From the NCBI RefSeq assembly GCF_038562635.1, contig NZ_JBCFBO010000001.1, forward strand, positions 62,001 through 126,000: 64,000 bases of DNA. The letters run 5' to 3'. Shown piece after piece: positions 1 to 9,091 of the stretch. Each line of letters begins with the position of its first letter. Positions within the stretch are counted from its first letter, which is position 1. Source of the DNA: Methanobacterium sp. (lineage in GTDB: Archaea > Methanobacteriota > Methanobacteria > Methanobacteriales > Methanobacteriaceae). The notes under the pieces were generated by a model. That model ran no database searches. It saw nothing but the letters and a program-made list of their open reading frames with translations, and had not been told where the DNA came from. The translations under genes and the position numbers were made by a program.

Positions 1-296
1 TAAGGTTCAGTTTTTTTGATTTCTTCAAGAGTTTTAAAATCAGAATTAGCAGAATTATAAATAATGGGAATATTATAATCTTTTTTAATTAATATTGCAG
101 TTTCAATGCCATTTAAGTTTCCTTTTAAAATTATATCCATAAGAATTAAATCCACTTTATTATTTTTTACTAAGTTTAGGGCATCTGCACCTGAAGCTGC
201 TATACCTACCACTTCATGTCCCAATAATTTTAATCTTTGTTCGAGATCCCAAGCTACTATGCTTTCGTCTTCAACAATAATAATTTTAATTGTCAT
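1..296 (-). CDS. Response regulator receiver protein (partial, runs off left edge)
   Basis: The first 98 residues are visible; the rest lies outside the window. The protein begins MTIKIIIVEDE, with the acidic pair near residue 10, and has the phospho-acceptor Asp at about residue 54 in LILMDIIL. This is the start of a CheY-type receiver domain. It resembles the N-terminal receiver of the hybrid protein at 19584, so the missing part may be PAS/kinase domains or another output. Where that relative reads IIYVTAYGD this one reads IIYNSANSD, so the switch Thr is replaced by Ser. The receiver fold is clear; the output is unknown. Confidence 0.8.
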   Translation of the reverse strand, partial: MTIKIIIVEDESIVAWDLEQRLKLLGHEVVGIAASGADALNLVKNNKVDLILMDIILKGNLNGIETAILIKKDYNIPIIYNSANSDFKTLEEIKKTEP

Positions 297-1303
297 ATGT
301 GATGTTCCTCCAACTACCTATTTTTTATTAACTTTAATCGCCGAACAAATCTTTTATTTCTCGCTATTTTCCTTTTAATGCCCTTATTTTTAATATAAAG
401 ATCAACGGTGTTATTAATTTAATTAAATCCTTATATCCATTAGCTATTTAATGCCTCTGTTTCTTAAATAAAGATCAAAAATGATCCTAATAAACATAAT
501 ATTTCCTATTCATCCTATTTTAATGTTACCTCGCTTTATTTGGCAGAATAACGAGAAAATATTAATTTAAATGTAAAAATGAATAAAAAGGTAAATAAAA
601 AAGTAAGTTAAATTAATATTATTTTCTAAATGTATAAATTAAAGCTTAATAAATAAAATATGCCTTTTTGTCATCGTTTATTAGCATATGGGATATATAC
701 ATTAGAAACTGAAAAATATTTTTTTATTCATGCATATTCTGTTAGAATGTATGAATGGAATAATTTCTATTTTAATTGCTGTAATTGTTCTTCTATTTTA
801 TATTGGCTTAAATTGAGATGGTTTTATGTATATTTTGATTGAATTATAAATTTAGAAATAAAATTTTATCTAAAATCGTCACATAAGTTTTACACAAAAC
901 TTTATTATGTTGGTAACTTAATATTCTGTTTAAATCAATTTTTATGTCTTAATAACATATATTATGTTTTATTTTTAATATATATAAATTATTTAATCTT
1001 TAAATGGTTTTATTCATTAATTTTATGATTTTAAATTCTTATAAATGTTTAAAAATAGGTTTTATGGGTTGACTAGTATGTAATGAACTTAAATTTTTGA
1101 GACTATGGTGGCTGTTTGAATCTAAATCTGGATAAAAAGGCTTTTTATGATTAAAAGTATGAATATAATTTTCAAATTATATTTTTACCTCATATTTTTT
1201 GGCTTTTTGTGAATATAGTCACTAATAGATCCTTAAACGTTTTTATATTGTGAATAGATAAGATAATTTGATTTTTAAAAAAAAAATAGGAGGTAAATTT
1301 AAT
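297..1303. other. 1 kb gene-poor stretch with an imperfect direct repeat
   Basis: No convincing gene is seen. Upstream of the minus-strand regulator there are two imperfect direct repeats of about 33 nt, at 373-405 and 445-478. Both start TTTAATGCC and end TAAAGATCAA. They could be regulator binding sites, which is inference. The rest is very AT-rich. A TATA-like TTTTATATTG at 1241-1250 lies about 55 nt before the gene at 1304 and may be its promoter. Confidence 0.4.
751..816 (+). CDS. Possible 21-residue hydrophobic peptide
   Basis: A short frame reads MNGIISILIAVIVLLFYIGL plus one Asn, essentially a single membrane helix. It resembles the clearer 30-residue hydrophobic peptide at 27679. 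No Shine-Dalgarno site is visible and the region is AT-rich, so it may be chance. Confidence 0.2.
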   Translation: MNGIISILIAVIVLLFYIGLN

Positions 1304-1822
1304 ATGAACATGTATAAACTATTTGTTACAGTAGCACTGGTTTGTATTATGGCTGTTGGAGCATCACCTTCATTTGCTGCAGATCCAACTTCAAGTGCAA
1401 CTCAAGCAGCTTCTGGAAACGTGACAAGTTTAGTAGCTATTACTACTCTTTGGAATGGTAATGAAGGAAGTGATATTGATTTTGGAAATCTTGTAGCTAA
1501 TAATGTTGCAACTACATTTTCAGGTAATGAAACTGTAAAAGATTACTCAAATGTTCCAATAGCTCTTTCAACATATGCTAGTGGAGCACTTTCAGGTAGT
1601 TCAGAAACAATTCCATTAGCAAACATGTTGTACTCAGATTATGGTAATAGTGTACCAGACACTGCGTTCACCACTACACCTTCAGCAGTGAAAACATGGG
1701 ATACACCGGATCAAGCTTCAACACCTACAACACCGGTGACATATAAAATAACAGTACCATGGAACACAAAGCCTGGAACTTACACAACTACCATATATCA
1801 TGTTGCACAGGCTGCTACATAA
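1304..1822 (+). CDS. Exported beta-sandwich surface protein, WxL-like
   Basis: 172 residues. The start is the ATG at 1304, nine bases after a perfect AGGAGGT at 1288-1294; a longer in-frame extension upstream has no such site. Residues 1-25 form a signal peptide ending SFA, before ADPTSS. The mature part is rich in Thr, Ser, Ala and Asn, with DIDFGNLV near the start and an alternating YKITVPWNT...TYTTTIYHV strand pattern at the C-terminus. That layout recalls bacterial WxL cell-surface domains, but the Trp motif is not canonical. The next gene encodes a membrane-anchored protein that resembles the usual WxL partner. Export is well supported; family membership is inference. Confidence 0.7.
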   Translation: MNMYKLFVTVALVCIMAVGASPSFAADPTSSATQAASGNVTSLVAITTLWNGNEGSDIDFGNLVANNVATTFSGNETVKDYSNVPIALSTYASGALSGSSETIPLANMLYSDYGNSVPDTAFTTTPSAVKTWDTPDQASTPTTPVTYKITVPWNTKPGTYTTTIYHVAQAAT

Positions 1823-1853
1823 ATTTTTTTCCTTTTTTTTTATTTTTTTAGTT
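1823..1853 (+). terminator. Oligo-T transcription terminator
   Basis: Directly after the stop codon come T-rich runs (TTTTTT, TTTTTTTTTT, TTTTTTT) without a stable stem. Archaeal RNA polymerase ends transcription at such U-tracts, so this probably terminates or attenuates the surface-protein transcript before the next gene. Confidence 0.5.
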
Positions 1854-1916
1854 AAAAACTTATTTTAAAAAAAGAGCTACCATACTTTAAATTTAATCTT
1901 TTGGAAGTGAATTTTC

Positions 1917-2816
1917 ATGAAAAAAAAACTTTTAAGTATATTATTAGTAGCAGTATATGTTCTAGTCCTTGTATTACCTGTATCTGGTGCAGGGCTCTTA
2001 GCATCACCTGCTAAATTTAATATAAACCTTAAATCATCTCAAACATTTACTGGAAGTGTCAATGTCCAGAACACTGGAAAAGGAACTTTACAAGTAACTG
2101 TTGATAAAAAAAGAGAGCAGAACAATGGTAAAATTACTCTCTTTGCAGATGATGGAATTGCACAGTGGATATCAGTGGATACTACCAATATAACCTTAAA
2201 TCCTGGTGAAACTAAAACTATCAATTTCAAAGTTACAGCACCAAGTACCATAAATTACAGTGATGCATTTGGTGTACTTGTAATAAAGGCTACTCCTGTA
2301 AGTAAACAAAACAGTTCTAATGGTGGGATAGCTGTAGTGGTGAAACAAGGAGTTGAACTGCTTATACCTCTAATTGTAGGACTTCCAGGTCCAATAACAG
2401 AATCTATAGGACTTTCAGGACAGGACATTCCATGGTTACTTTTAACATACATGCCTGGAAACTTTAATTACCACATAAAGAATAATGGGACAGTTATGGA
2501 AAATGTCACAGCTGACAGTCAAATTAATGGATGGTTCAACAACTACAATATTAAAACATCAGGAAAGGTTTACCCTGGAAATGATTACTATATCCAGAAT
2601 ACTTGGACGCCCGATATCTATGATTTTGGAGTATATACTGTGGAAACGAACTTAACATATGGTCAATACAACGGAACCAAGACAATAACTCAAAAAGATA
2701 ACATGATTGTGATACCTATATGGTTAATTATATTGATCTTGGTGATACTTGCAACATGGATCATGAGAAAAAAAGGTGTAAAATCGCCAGTAGTTATTCA
2801 AAGAAGAAAAGAGTAA
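1917..2816 (+). CDS. Membrane-anchored surface protein with DUF916-like sandwich domains
   Basis: 299 residues. A signal peptide (about 1-25, MKKKLLSILL...VSGA) is followed by an Ig-like domain with GSVNVQNTG, QWISVDT and ITLNPGETKTINFKVTAPS. A second Asn-rich domain follows, then a C-terminal helix (IPIWLIILILVILATWIM) and a basic tail ending RRKE. The order and the phrase W-I-S...NPGETK...F-x-V-x-A-P resemble DUF916 proteins, the bacterial partners of WxL proteins. It therefore probably sits outside the cell, tethered by its C-terminus, and may hold the protein encoded at 1304. Several N-glycosylation sequons are present. The partnership is inferred from adjacency. Confidence 0.65.
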   Translation: MKKKLLSILLVAVYVLVLVLPVSGAGLLASPAKFNINLKSSQTFTGSVNVQNTGKGTLQVTVDKKREQNNGKITLFADDGIAQWISVDTTNITLNPGETKTINFKVTAPSTINYSDAFGVLVIKATPVSKQNSSNGGIAVVVKQGVELLIPLIVGLPGPITESIGLSGQDIPWLLLTYMPGNFNYHIKNNGTVMENVTADSQINGWFNNYNIKTSGKVYPGNDYYIQNTWTPDIYDFGVYTVETNLTYGQYNGTKTITQKDNMIVIPIWLIILILVILATWIMRKKGVKSPVVIQRRKE

Positions 2817-2939
2817 TTATTTAATTCTTCTTTTTAATTTATGTACTGAATTAATTCAAACAAAAATTTAACTGCTGCTGATGATTTTTAATGTTTCAAA
2901 CTTAATAGAGTTGAGCATAAAAATTTAATTTATAAAACA

Positions 2940-3479
2940 TTATAATAGAGATTCGTCCTGCTCTGCAATGCAGAATCCACAGACCGCACCAGGATTATCC
3001 TTTTGATTTTCTTTTACAGGGCACAGATAACTTCCATTTTCATATTTAACTTTAAGACTTCCTGGAAATGGAGTTCCAGGTGGATGAACAGATTCTTCTA
3101 AAATAAAAGTAGTATAGAGTGACATTATTTTATATATCTTAAAAAAATCAGGGTCAAACCCTTCACCAGCATTTACTTGGGTTTCTTGTTCATTTAAAAG
3201 TTTCACGGCTTTTTGAAGATTTTCACAATCCACTTGCTCACTGTACTCTTCTCCATCCTCTTTAAGAACTTTAAGTCTTGTAATAAACGCTTCAGTGTAA
3301 GATTTAATGTATTCTTCCCTATAACTTCCAGGCACATATTTGGCATCTTCACTTAAAAAGACAGAAGCCTTCATTATGTCCATTATACATACTTTTGATG
3401 CTTCTTTTTTCAAGATTTGCATCAATTCATTTTTATTTAAATTTTCAAGTGAATATACATCTTTTAACATATAAACCAT
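2940..3479 (-). CDS. DUF2115 (UPF0305) family protein
   Basis: 179 residues. The sequence fits the methanogen family DUF2115: a helical N-terminal half (KNELMQILKKEAS), a central VPGSYREEYIKSYTEAF segment, and a C-terminal part with HPPGTPFPGSLKV and four cysteines ending in GFCIAEQ. The function of the family is unknown; the cysteines suggest metal binding. Its ATG directly follows the TAA of the zinc-ribbon gene, so translation is probably coupled. It ends the arsenic gene run, which hints at a metal or stress role but does not prove one. Confidence 0.75.
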   Translation of the reverse strand: MVYMLKDVYSLENLNKNELMQILKKEASKVCIMDIMKASVFLSEDAKYVPGSYREEYIKSYTEAFITRLKVLKEDGEEYSEQVDCENLQKAVKLLNEQETQVNAGEGFDPDFFKIYKIMSLYTTFILEESVHPPGTPFPGSLKVKYENGSYLCPVKENQKDNPGAVCGFCIAEQDESLL

Positions 3480-3716
3480 TTATTTATCAGCTTTTTCCTG
3501 GCAATCTGGACAGATATAAACATTCTTATCTGTTGAAAAAATCTTGATTTTTTCACAAGTAAAATCAGAGATTTTACGTGTTTTAAATACTTTATCGCAA
3601 ACTTCACATATGGCTTCTTTAAAGCCCTCTTTGTGTGGTTTTATACTTGCACAACAGGAAAATGGTCCAATGTTGCGATTACCTTCCATTACTGGTTTAT
3701 TTTCTTTTTCTGTCAT
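3480..3716 (-). CDS. Small zinc-ribbon protein
   Basis: 78 residues with CC near residue 21, then CEVCDKVFKT and YICPDCQ, giving two CxxC knuckles of a zinc ribbon. A Shine-Dalgarno AGGTAAT lies seven bases before the ATG. It is 31 nt downstream of the cysteine-rich Fe-S gene and abuts the DUF2115 gene, so all three are likely one transcript. The bases at 3559-3577, encoding RKISDFT, are a perfect hairpin with stem GTAAAATC and loop AGA. The same 19 bases recur between genes at 8886-8904, so part of this protein may derive from an inserted palindrome. Confidence 0.7.
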   Translation of the reverse strand: MTEKENKPVMEGNRNIGPFSCCASIKPHKEGFKEAICEVCDKVFKTRKISDFTCEKIKIFSTDKNVYICPDCQEKADK

Positions 3717-3747
3717 TTAAATTACCTGCAAAATTTATAAAGGGGAT

Positions 3748-5253
<1,506 letters not shown>

Positions 5254-5288
5254 GATTTTCCCTCATTTTTATAAGTTTTACGATTGTT

Positions 5289-6365
5289 TTATTTTTTAAA
5301 ATATTTTCTATGGAACATCAATGCCACATTTACAAGGCTTATAAGTACTGGAACCTCTATTAAAGGTCCAATTACTGTAGCAAATGCAACTCCAGATCCT
5401 ATACCAAAAACTGCTACTGCAACAGCTATTGCAAGTTCAAAATTGTTACTTGCTGCTGTAAATGATATTGTAGTTGTTTTTGAGTAATCTGCCCCAATCC
5501 TGCGGCCTAAGTAAAATGTTACAAAAAACATTATTATAAAATACAGGAGTAGTGGAATAGCAATACGAACAACATCTAGAGGTATTTGAACGATAAAATT
5601 ACCTTTTAAGCTAAACATCACCACTATAGTAAAGAGTAGTGCTATTAATGTGATAGGGCTGATTTTAGGGATAAATTGATTTTGATACCACACTCTGCCT
5701 TTTTTTCCGATTAAAATGAATCTTGTGGTTATCCCTGCTAAAAATGGAATTCCAAGATAAATAAACACACTCTGAGCTATTTGGCCTATACTAATATTTA
5801 CAATGCTTCCCTGTATTCCAAAGATTGGAAGAAGTACTGTAAGGAATACATAAGCATAAACACTGTAAAATAATACTTGAAATACGCTGTTAAATGCTAC
5901 AAGACCTGCTGCATATTCTGTATTTCCTCTTGCAAGCTCATTCCAAACTATAACCATTGCGATACAAGGTGCTATTCCAATTAAGATTAAACCAGTTACA
6001 TATTCGGGATATGCACTTAAAAAGACTATTGCCAATATGAACATTAGAATAGGTGCTATAACCCAGTTCTGGAAAATAGCCAAACCTAATATTTTTTTAT
6101 TTTTAAATACATCTCCTAGTTCTTCATATTTTACTTTTGCAAGCGGAGGGTACATCATTAAGATTAATCCAATTGCTATAGGTATGCTTGTTGTTCCAAC
6201 CGAAAACTTACCTATAAATGATTCTACCCCTGGAATGAGATACCCTAATGATACTCCTAAAACCATTGCCAGGAAAATCCACAGAGTTAGATATCTATCC
6301 AGAAAACTGAGTCTGGTAACTCCACAAAGTTGACTTGTAAATTGATCTGTAGTGTTTTTCCCCAT
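5289..6365 (-). CDS. acr3: Arsenite efflux transporter, ACR3 family
   Basis: 358 residues from the ATG at 6365, which has AGAGGATG about seven bases upstream; an in-frame ATG two codons earlier sits on top of that site. The ACR3 signature GIAPCIAMVIVWNELARGN is present, with the essential thiolate Cys at residue 134. About ten membrane helices alternate along the sequence, and the end has TAASNNFELAIAVAVAVFG, also typical. It exports arsenite from the cytoplasm using the membrane potential or a proton gradient. It lies 43 nt behind arsC in the ars operon. Confidence 0.95.
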   Translation of the reverse strand: MGKNTTDQFTSQLCGVTRLSFLDRYLTLWIFLAMVLGVSLGYLIPGVESFIGKFSVGTTSIPIAIGLILMMYPPLAKVKYEELGDVFKNKKILGLAIFQNWVIAPILMFILAIVFLSAYPEYVTGLILIGIAPCIAMVIVWNELARGNTEYAAGLVAFNSVFQVLFYSVYAYVFLTVLLPIFGIQGSIVNISIGQIAQSVFIYLGIPFLAGITTRFILIGKKGRVWYQNQFIPKISPITLIALLFTIVVMFSLKGNFIVQIPLDVVRIAIPLLLYFIIMFFVTFYLGRRIGADYSKTTTISFTAASNNFELAIAVAVAVFGIGSGVAFATVIGPLIEVPVLISLVNVALMFHRKYFKK

Positions 6366-6408
6366 AATCATCCTCTTTAGATCATTTTAAGTTTTTAAAT
6401 AAAAAGAA

Positions 6409-6903
6409 TTATTTACATGAGAATTCTTTATCAATGGGCTCGCAGCATTCTCCAATATCTTCAGATAAATCGCAGCATCCTGGTATCATATGGGAATAGT
6501 ATAAATCTTCTAACCAGTCTTTTAATTCATCCCTTATCTTTTTAAATAATTCTAATTTTTCTTCTTCTGTCCCGTCAAATGATGAAGGATCTTCAAATGG
6601 CTGCTTAAAGTATTTTTTACCTCCCGCAAAGAAAGGACATGCATTATATGGATTTCCACAAACGGTTATAACATAATCAAATTCATGGTCCTCAAATTCC
6701 TTTAAGCTTTTAGATCTATGGCTTGAAATATCAATTCCAATTTCGCCCATACATTTTATTGCAAGCGGGTCTACTTTTTGAGGGTCGCTTCCAGCACTGT
6801 AAACATCAAAATCATCACCATACAAATGTCTGAACAGCCCTTCTGCCATTTGAGAACGGGCTGCATTATGTATACACATGAATAAAACTCTTTCTTTTGC
6901 CAT
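6409..6903 (-). CDS. arsC: Arsenate reductase, thioredoxin-coupled low-molecular-weight phosphatase type
   Basis: 164 residues; AAGGTGG lies six bases before the ATG. The catalytic CX5R loop is C10-IHNAA-R16-S. The resolving cysteines C82 and C89 (CGNPYNAC) sit at the same spacing as in the Staphylococcus plasmid enzyme. The enzyme reduces arsenate to arsenite for export by Acr3. The C-terminus carries an unusual extension of about 25 residues with two CC pairs and a final Cys (PGCCDLSED, GECCEPIDKEFSCK). Extra cysteines at protein ends are a shared theme in this operon. Confidence 0.95.
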   Translation of the reverse strand: MAKERVLFMCIHNAARSQMAEGLFRHLYGDDFDVYSAGSDPQKVDPLAIKCMGEIGIDISSHRSKSLKEFEDHEFDYVITVCGNPYNACPFFAGGKKYFKQPFEDPSSFDGTEEEKLELFKKIRDELKDWLEDLYYSHMIPGCCDLSEDIGECCEPIDKEFSCK

Positions 6904-6957
6904 TTAAACCACCTTAGATGTTTTTCCCGACTAGTTAATCAAACCTATACAATTTTG

Positions 6958-6986
6958 CAGCGTTTAGCAATGAATGTATAACGCTG
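6958..6986. promoter_or_regulatory. Hairpin in the gap before arsC
   Basis: A perfect 7-bp inverted repeat (CAGCGTT at 6958-6964, AACGCTG at 6980-6986) with a 15-nt loop lies in the 147-nt gap between the DGC gene and arsC. On the plus strand it is followed by a T run at 6988-6995. For the minus-strand operon it lies in the leader of arsC-acr3. It may be a processing or attenuation signal, or a terminator for plus-strand transcription; the sequence alone does not decide. Confidence 0.4.
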
Positions 6987-7050
6987 ATTTTTTTTGTATT
7001 TTCCCACCCGTCAACATCTAATAATCTTAAACTTACGAAATTTACTTTTT

Positions 7051-7428
7051 TTAATCTATAAGTTCTTTAATTTTCTTTTTCATTACTAAAACACACTTTT
7101 CCCCATTTTCATCAAGTCTAACGGGATCAGTAGGCTTCATATTCTCTAAATTTAATTCTTCCTGGGCATTAATAATTTTTGCAACCTTAACTCCTTTCTG
7201 CTCAAGTATTTTATCAACACAAGAACCTTCGCACCCATTAACTGCAATAATAGGATATTTTCTTATTAATTGTTTGAAACCTTCTCTATCTGCAGATGTT
7301 GCACCCATACAAATAGATATAAGGTCATCTCGTTCTTTAACTGTATCAACACTTGCTGCTCTTGTAATTAGTCCATAAGGACTCATTCCACTGCATGGAG
7401 CTAATGCATATTTCTTTTCATTTACCAT
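7051..7428 (-). CDS. DGC-domain putative zinc-binding protein
   Basis: 125 residues from the ATG at 7428, which follows AGGTGAT by six bases; a GTG three codons upstream is a weaker choice. The sequence YALAPCSGMSPYGLITRAA at the N-terminus and NGCEGSCVDKIL in the middle fit the DGC (DUF1847-like) family of putative zinc proteins. These have conserved cysteines and are often near redox or metal genes in methanogens. It starts nine bases after arsR ends, so the two are cotranscribed. A metallochaperone or sensor role is inference. Confidence 0.75.
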   Translation of the reverse strand: MVNEKKYALAPCSGMSPYGLITRAASVDTVKERDDLISICMGATSADREGFKQLIRKYPIIAVNGCEGSCVDKILEQKGVKVAKIINAQEELNLENMKPTDPVRLDENGEKCVLVMKKKIKELID

Positions 7429-7437
7429 GACTATCAC

Positions 7438-7794
7438 CTAAATTAGTTCTATTAATTCTTTAATCATATCTGCAATTTTAGGACTTGTAAGGCTGTAGTG
7501 GATCCATACGCCTTCTTTTCGCCCTTTAATGAAACCTAAATTTTTTAAGATATTCAAATGGTGGGATATGCTTGACTGGGGTTTTTCCAGTGCACATATT
7601 ATCTCACAAACGCACAGTTCACCATCTGATAATAAGTACAATATTTTAAGCCTGGTAGAGTCTGATAAAGCTTTAAGTTTACCAGAATATTCCTCAAAAC
7701 GATCTTCAGATGGTAATGATTCTGTAAGTTTCTTCATTCTTTTTATTTGATTTTCATCAGGCCTACCGTCGCCTGAAATTTGACAAGTTTTCAT
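7438..7794 (-). CDS. arsR: ArsR-family arsenic-responsive repressor
   Basis: 118 residues from the ATG at 7794, six bases after AGAGGATG; an ATG two codons upstream overlaps that site. A winged helix covers about residues 38-105, with LSDSTRLKILYLL, the recognition part PQSSISHHLNILKNLGFIKGRKEG, and the wing VWIHYSL. The metal site ELCVCE gives Cys61 and Cys63, matching the ELCVCDL site of ArsR that binds As(III) or Sb(III). It heads the ars operon and probably represses its own promoter at the inverted repeat at 7853-7884. Confidence 0.93.
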   Translation of the reverse strand: MKTCQISGDGRPDENQIKRMKKLTESLPSEDRFEEYSGKLKALSDSTRLKILYLLSDGELCVCEIICALEKPQSSISHHLNILKNLGFIKGRKEGVWIHYSLTSPKIADMIKELIELI

Positions 7795-7852
7795 AAACAT
7801 CCTCTTTTAATGTTTCAACCAGTAATCTGTAACAATTTAAATTTTTTACTAA

Positions 7853-7884
7853 ATCAATATATCTATATATGTCGATATATTGAT
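7853..7884 (-). promoter_or_regulatory. Probable ArsR operator
   Basis: A perfect 11-bp inverted repeat, ATCAATATATC (7853-7863) and GATATATTGAT (7874-7884), is separated by 10 nt. The half-site ATCAA/TTGAT is of the kind bound by ArsR/SmtB repressors. It lies about 25 nt downstream of the minus-strand TATA box, so bound repressor would cover the expected transcription start. Confidence 0.65.
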
Positions 7885-7898
7885 AGATGTTGAAAATA

Positions 7899-7907
7899 GT
7901 ATATAAA
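7899..7907 (-). promoter_or_regulatory. TATA box of the ars operon
   Basis: On the minus strand this reads TTTTATATAC, an archaeal box A. Transcription would start near 7878, inside the ArsR operator, giving a leader of about 80 nt before arsR. Confidence 0.5.
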
Positions 7908-7980
7908 ATTAACGGAATATCGGTTGAAAATTATAAATCAACAAATAGAGTATAACGTTTGATAATATTCTTTTCTATAA

Positions 7981-8163
7981 CAAAGATGAGCGACCTTTTA
8001 TAGAATCCATTAGGATCTATAACATAGCCTTAGAGTAGTAGTCCATAGTGGGAGATTAGACCTTTAGAGAAATAGAAGTGATTAGTTTCTTGGGAAAGCT
8101 TTGCAGTATTTAACCTTCAATAAAAGGACGGTAGTTCTACAGAAGTACCATAAAAGAATCCAA
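7981..8163 (+). ncRNA. Conserved structured RNA element, copy A
   Basis: This 183-nt stretch aligns over its full length with 15365-15552, by eye at roughly four bases in five. Shared blocks include TTTTATAGAATCC, TTTAGAGAAATAGAAGTGA, GCTTTGCAGTATTT and ACGGTAGTTCTAC. Two hairpins are kept. One is 8086-8096, UUUC pairing with GGAA around a UUG loop. The other is 8130-8149, GGTA/TACC outside and TTC/GAA inside with a TACA loop. Differences from copy B keep pairing only if the plus strand is the RNA, because U-A becomes U-G. A possible TATA (ATTATAAATC) lies near 7930. It matches no RNA family I recognise. Confidence 0.6.
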
Positions 8164-8352
8164 ATGTGTACTATTAATGAATTCAATAAGAGGTACGACT
8201 CAAGTAAGTTCTATTTAATGAGACTGTCATTCTATTAACGGCTTCTTCTTTATGAAATTTAATGGGTATCTATCTCATGAAAATATGTTAAAATAAGAAA
8301 TAAAAGTTGTTTTTTAAATAGTTTATATTAAAAAATTTAAGTAAAAAGTGTT

Positions 8353-8655
8353 TTATTGTGCTTCTCCGTTTTTACAGTAGTATCCTCCAGGTTTTCCTTC
8401 ACCTAATTTATTTTCTTGGTATATGGGACAAGTAGGGCAGTTGCACATTTTATCATAGTCGAGGTCATCGCACATTGTAGTGCCTGTGGCACAGTAAAGT
8501 CCAGGTAATTTTTTGGGATCGGGTATTTCTCCTTTTTTCATCATTTCTGGCATCATTTTGAATACTTTTTGGGCACATTCACTTTTTTCCTGTACTGGAC
8601 ATACATTACAAACGCATTTTTTAATATTTTCCATATTATATTCTATTTTAGCCAT
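8353..8655 (-). CDS. DUF2769 cysteine-rich protein
   Basis: 100 residues; GGAGGAG lies five bases before the ATG. Cysteines are spaced as CVCNVCPVQEKSEC, LYCATGTTMCDD, MCNCPTCPIY and YYCKNGEAQ, as in the archaeal family DUF2769. These are small cytoplasmic proteins that probably bind zinc or an Fe-S cluster; the function is unknown. It stands alone, with RNA copy A between it and arsR. Confidence 0.75.
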   Translation of the reverse strand: MAKIEYNMENIKKCVCNVCPVQEKSECAQKVFKMMPEMMKKGEIPDPKKLPGLYCATGTTMCDDLDYDKMCNCPTCPIYQENKLGEGKPGGYYCKNGEAQ

Positions 8656-8884
8656 GAAACTCCTCCATTACTACTTTGATTATTATTTTTAATAAATTTT
8701 TCCAATGCAATTATCCATTTTTCAAAGGATTAAATGGGTCTTTGCACTAGAAAAACATAATTAATAATTTTAAAAGATTTCAATTGGATGAATTCTATTT
8801 TAGCTTCTTATGAAATCAAATTAAGGGGCTTTAAGGATATCTCATGGAATTTTCGTTTGACTATCAACATTTTTAATTTTGATG

Positions 8885-9008
8885 TGTAAAATCAGAGATT
8901 TTACAACGTCGCCATATATTGATTTGGCTAAATACCGTGCTTCTCTTTAAGAGAATGCTGCGTCTAAGAACTGCAATTACCGCTTCGTGAATTATTTTTG
9001 AAATAATT
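8885..9008. repeat. Cluster of short 3-nt-loop palindromes
   Basis: Three perfect hairpins lie within 124 nt: stem TGTAAAATC, loop AGA (8885-8905, 9 bp); stem TTCTCT, loop TTA (8941-8955); and stem AATTATTT, loop TTG (8990-9008). The core of the first is identical to the palindrome inside the gene at 3559-3577. The words between them are GC-richer than the surroundings, including CGTCTAAGAACTG at 8961-8973, which has a near match at 17652-17664. Confidence 0.7.
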
Positions 9009-9091
9009 TTCCAGTAAAAATTAGAAATAGAAAAATTCTAAATTCAGTAAGTTTATAATAATAAATTAACTGTTTATTGGTGGGAATTCCA

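Noticed and set aside
660..842. 60-codon open frame beginning MPFCHRLL
   Set aside because: No ribosome site, odd composition rich in Tyr, Phe and Cys, and AT-rich DNA. Probably chance.
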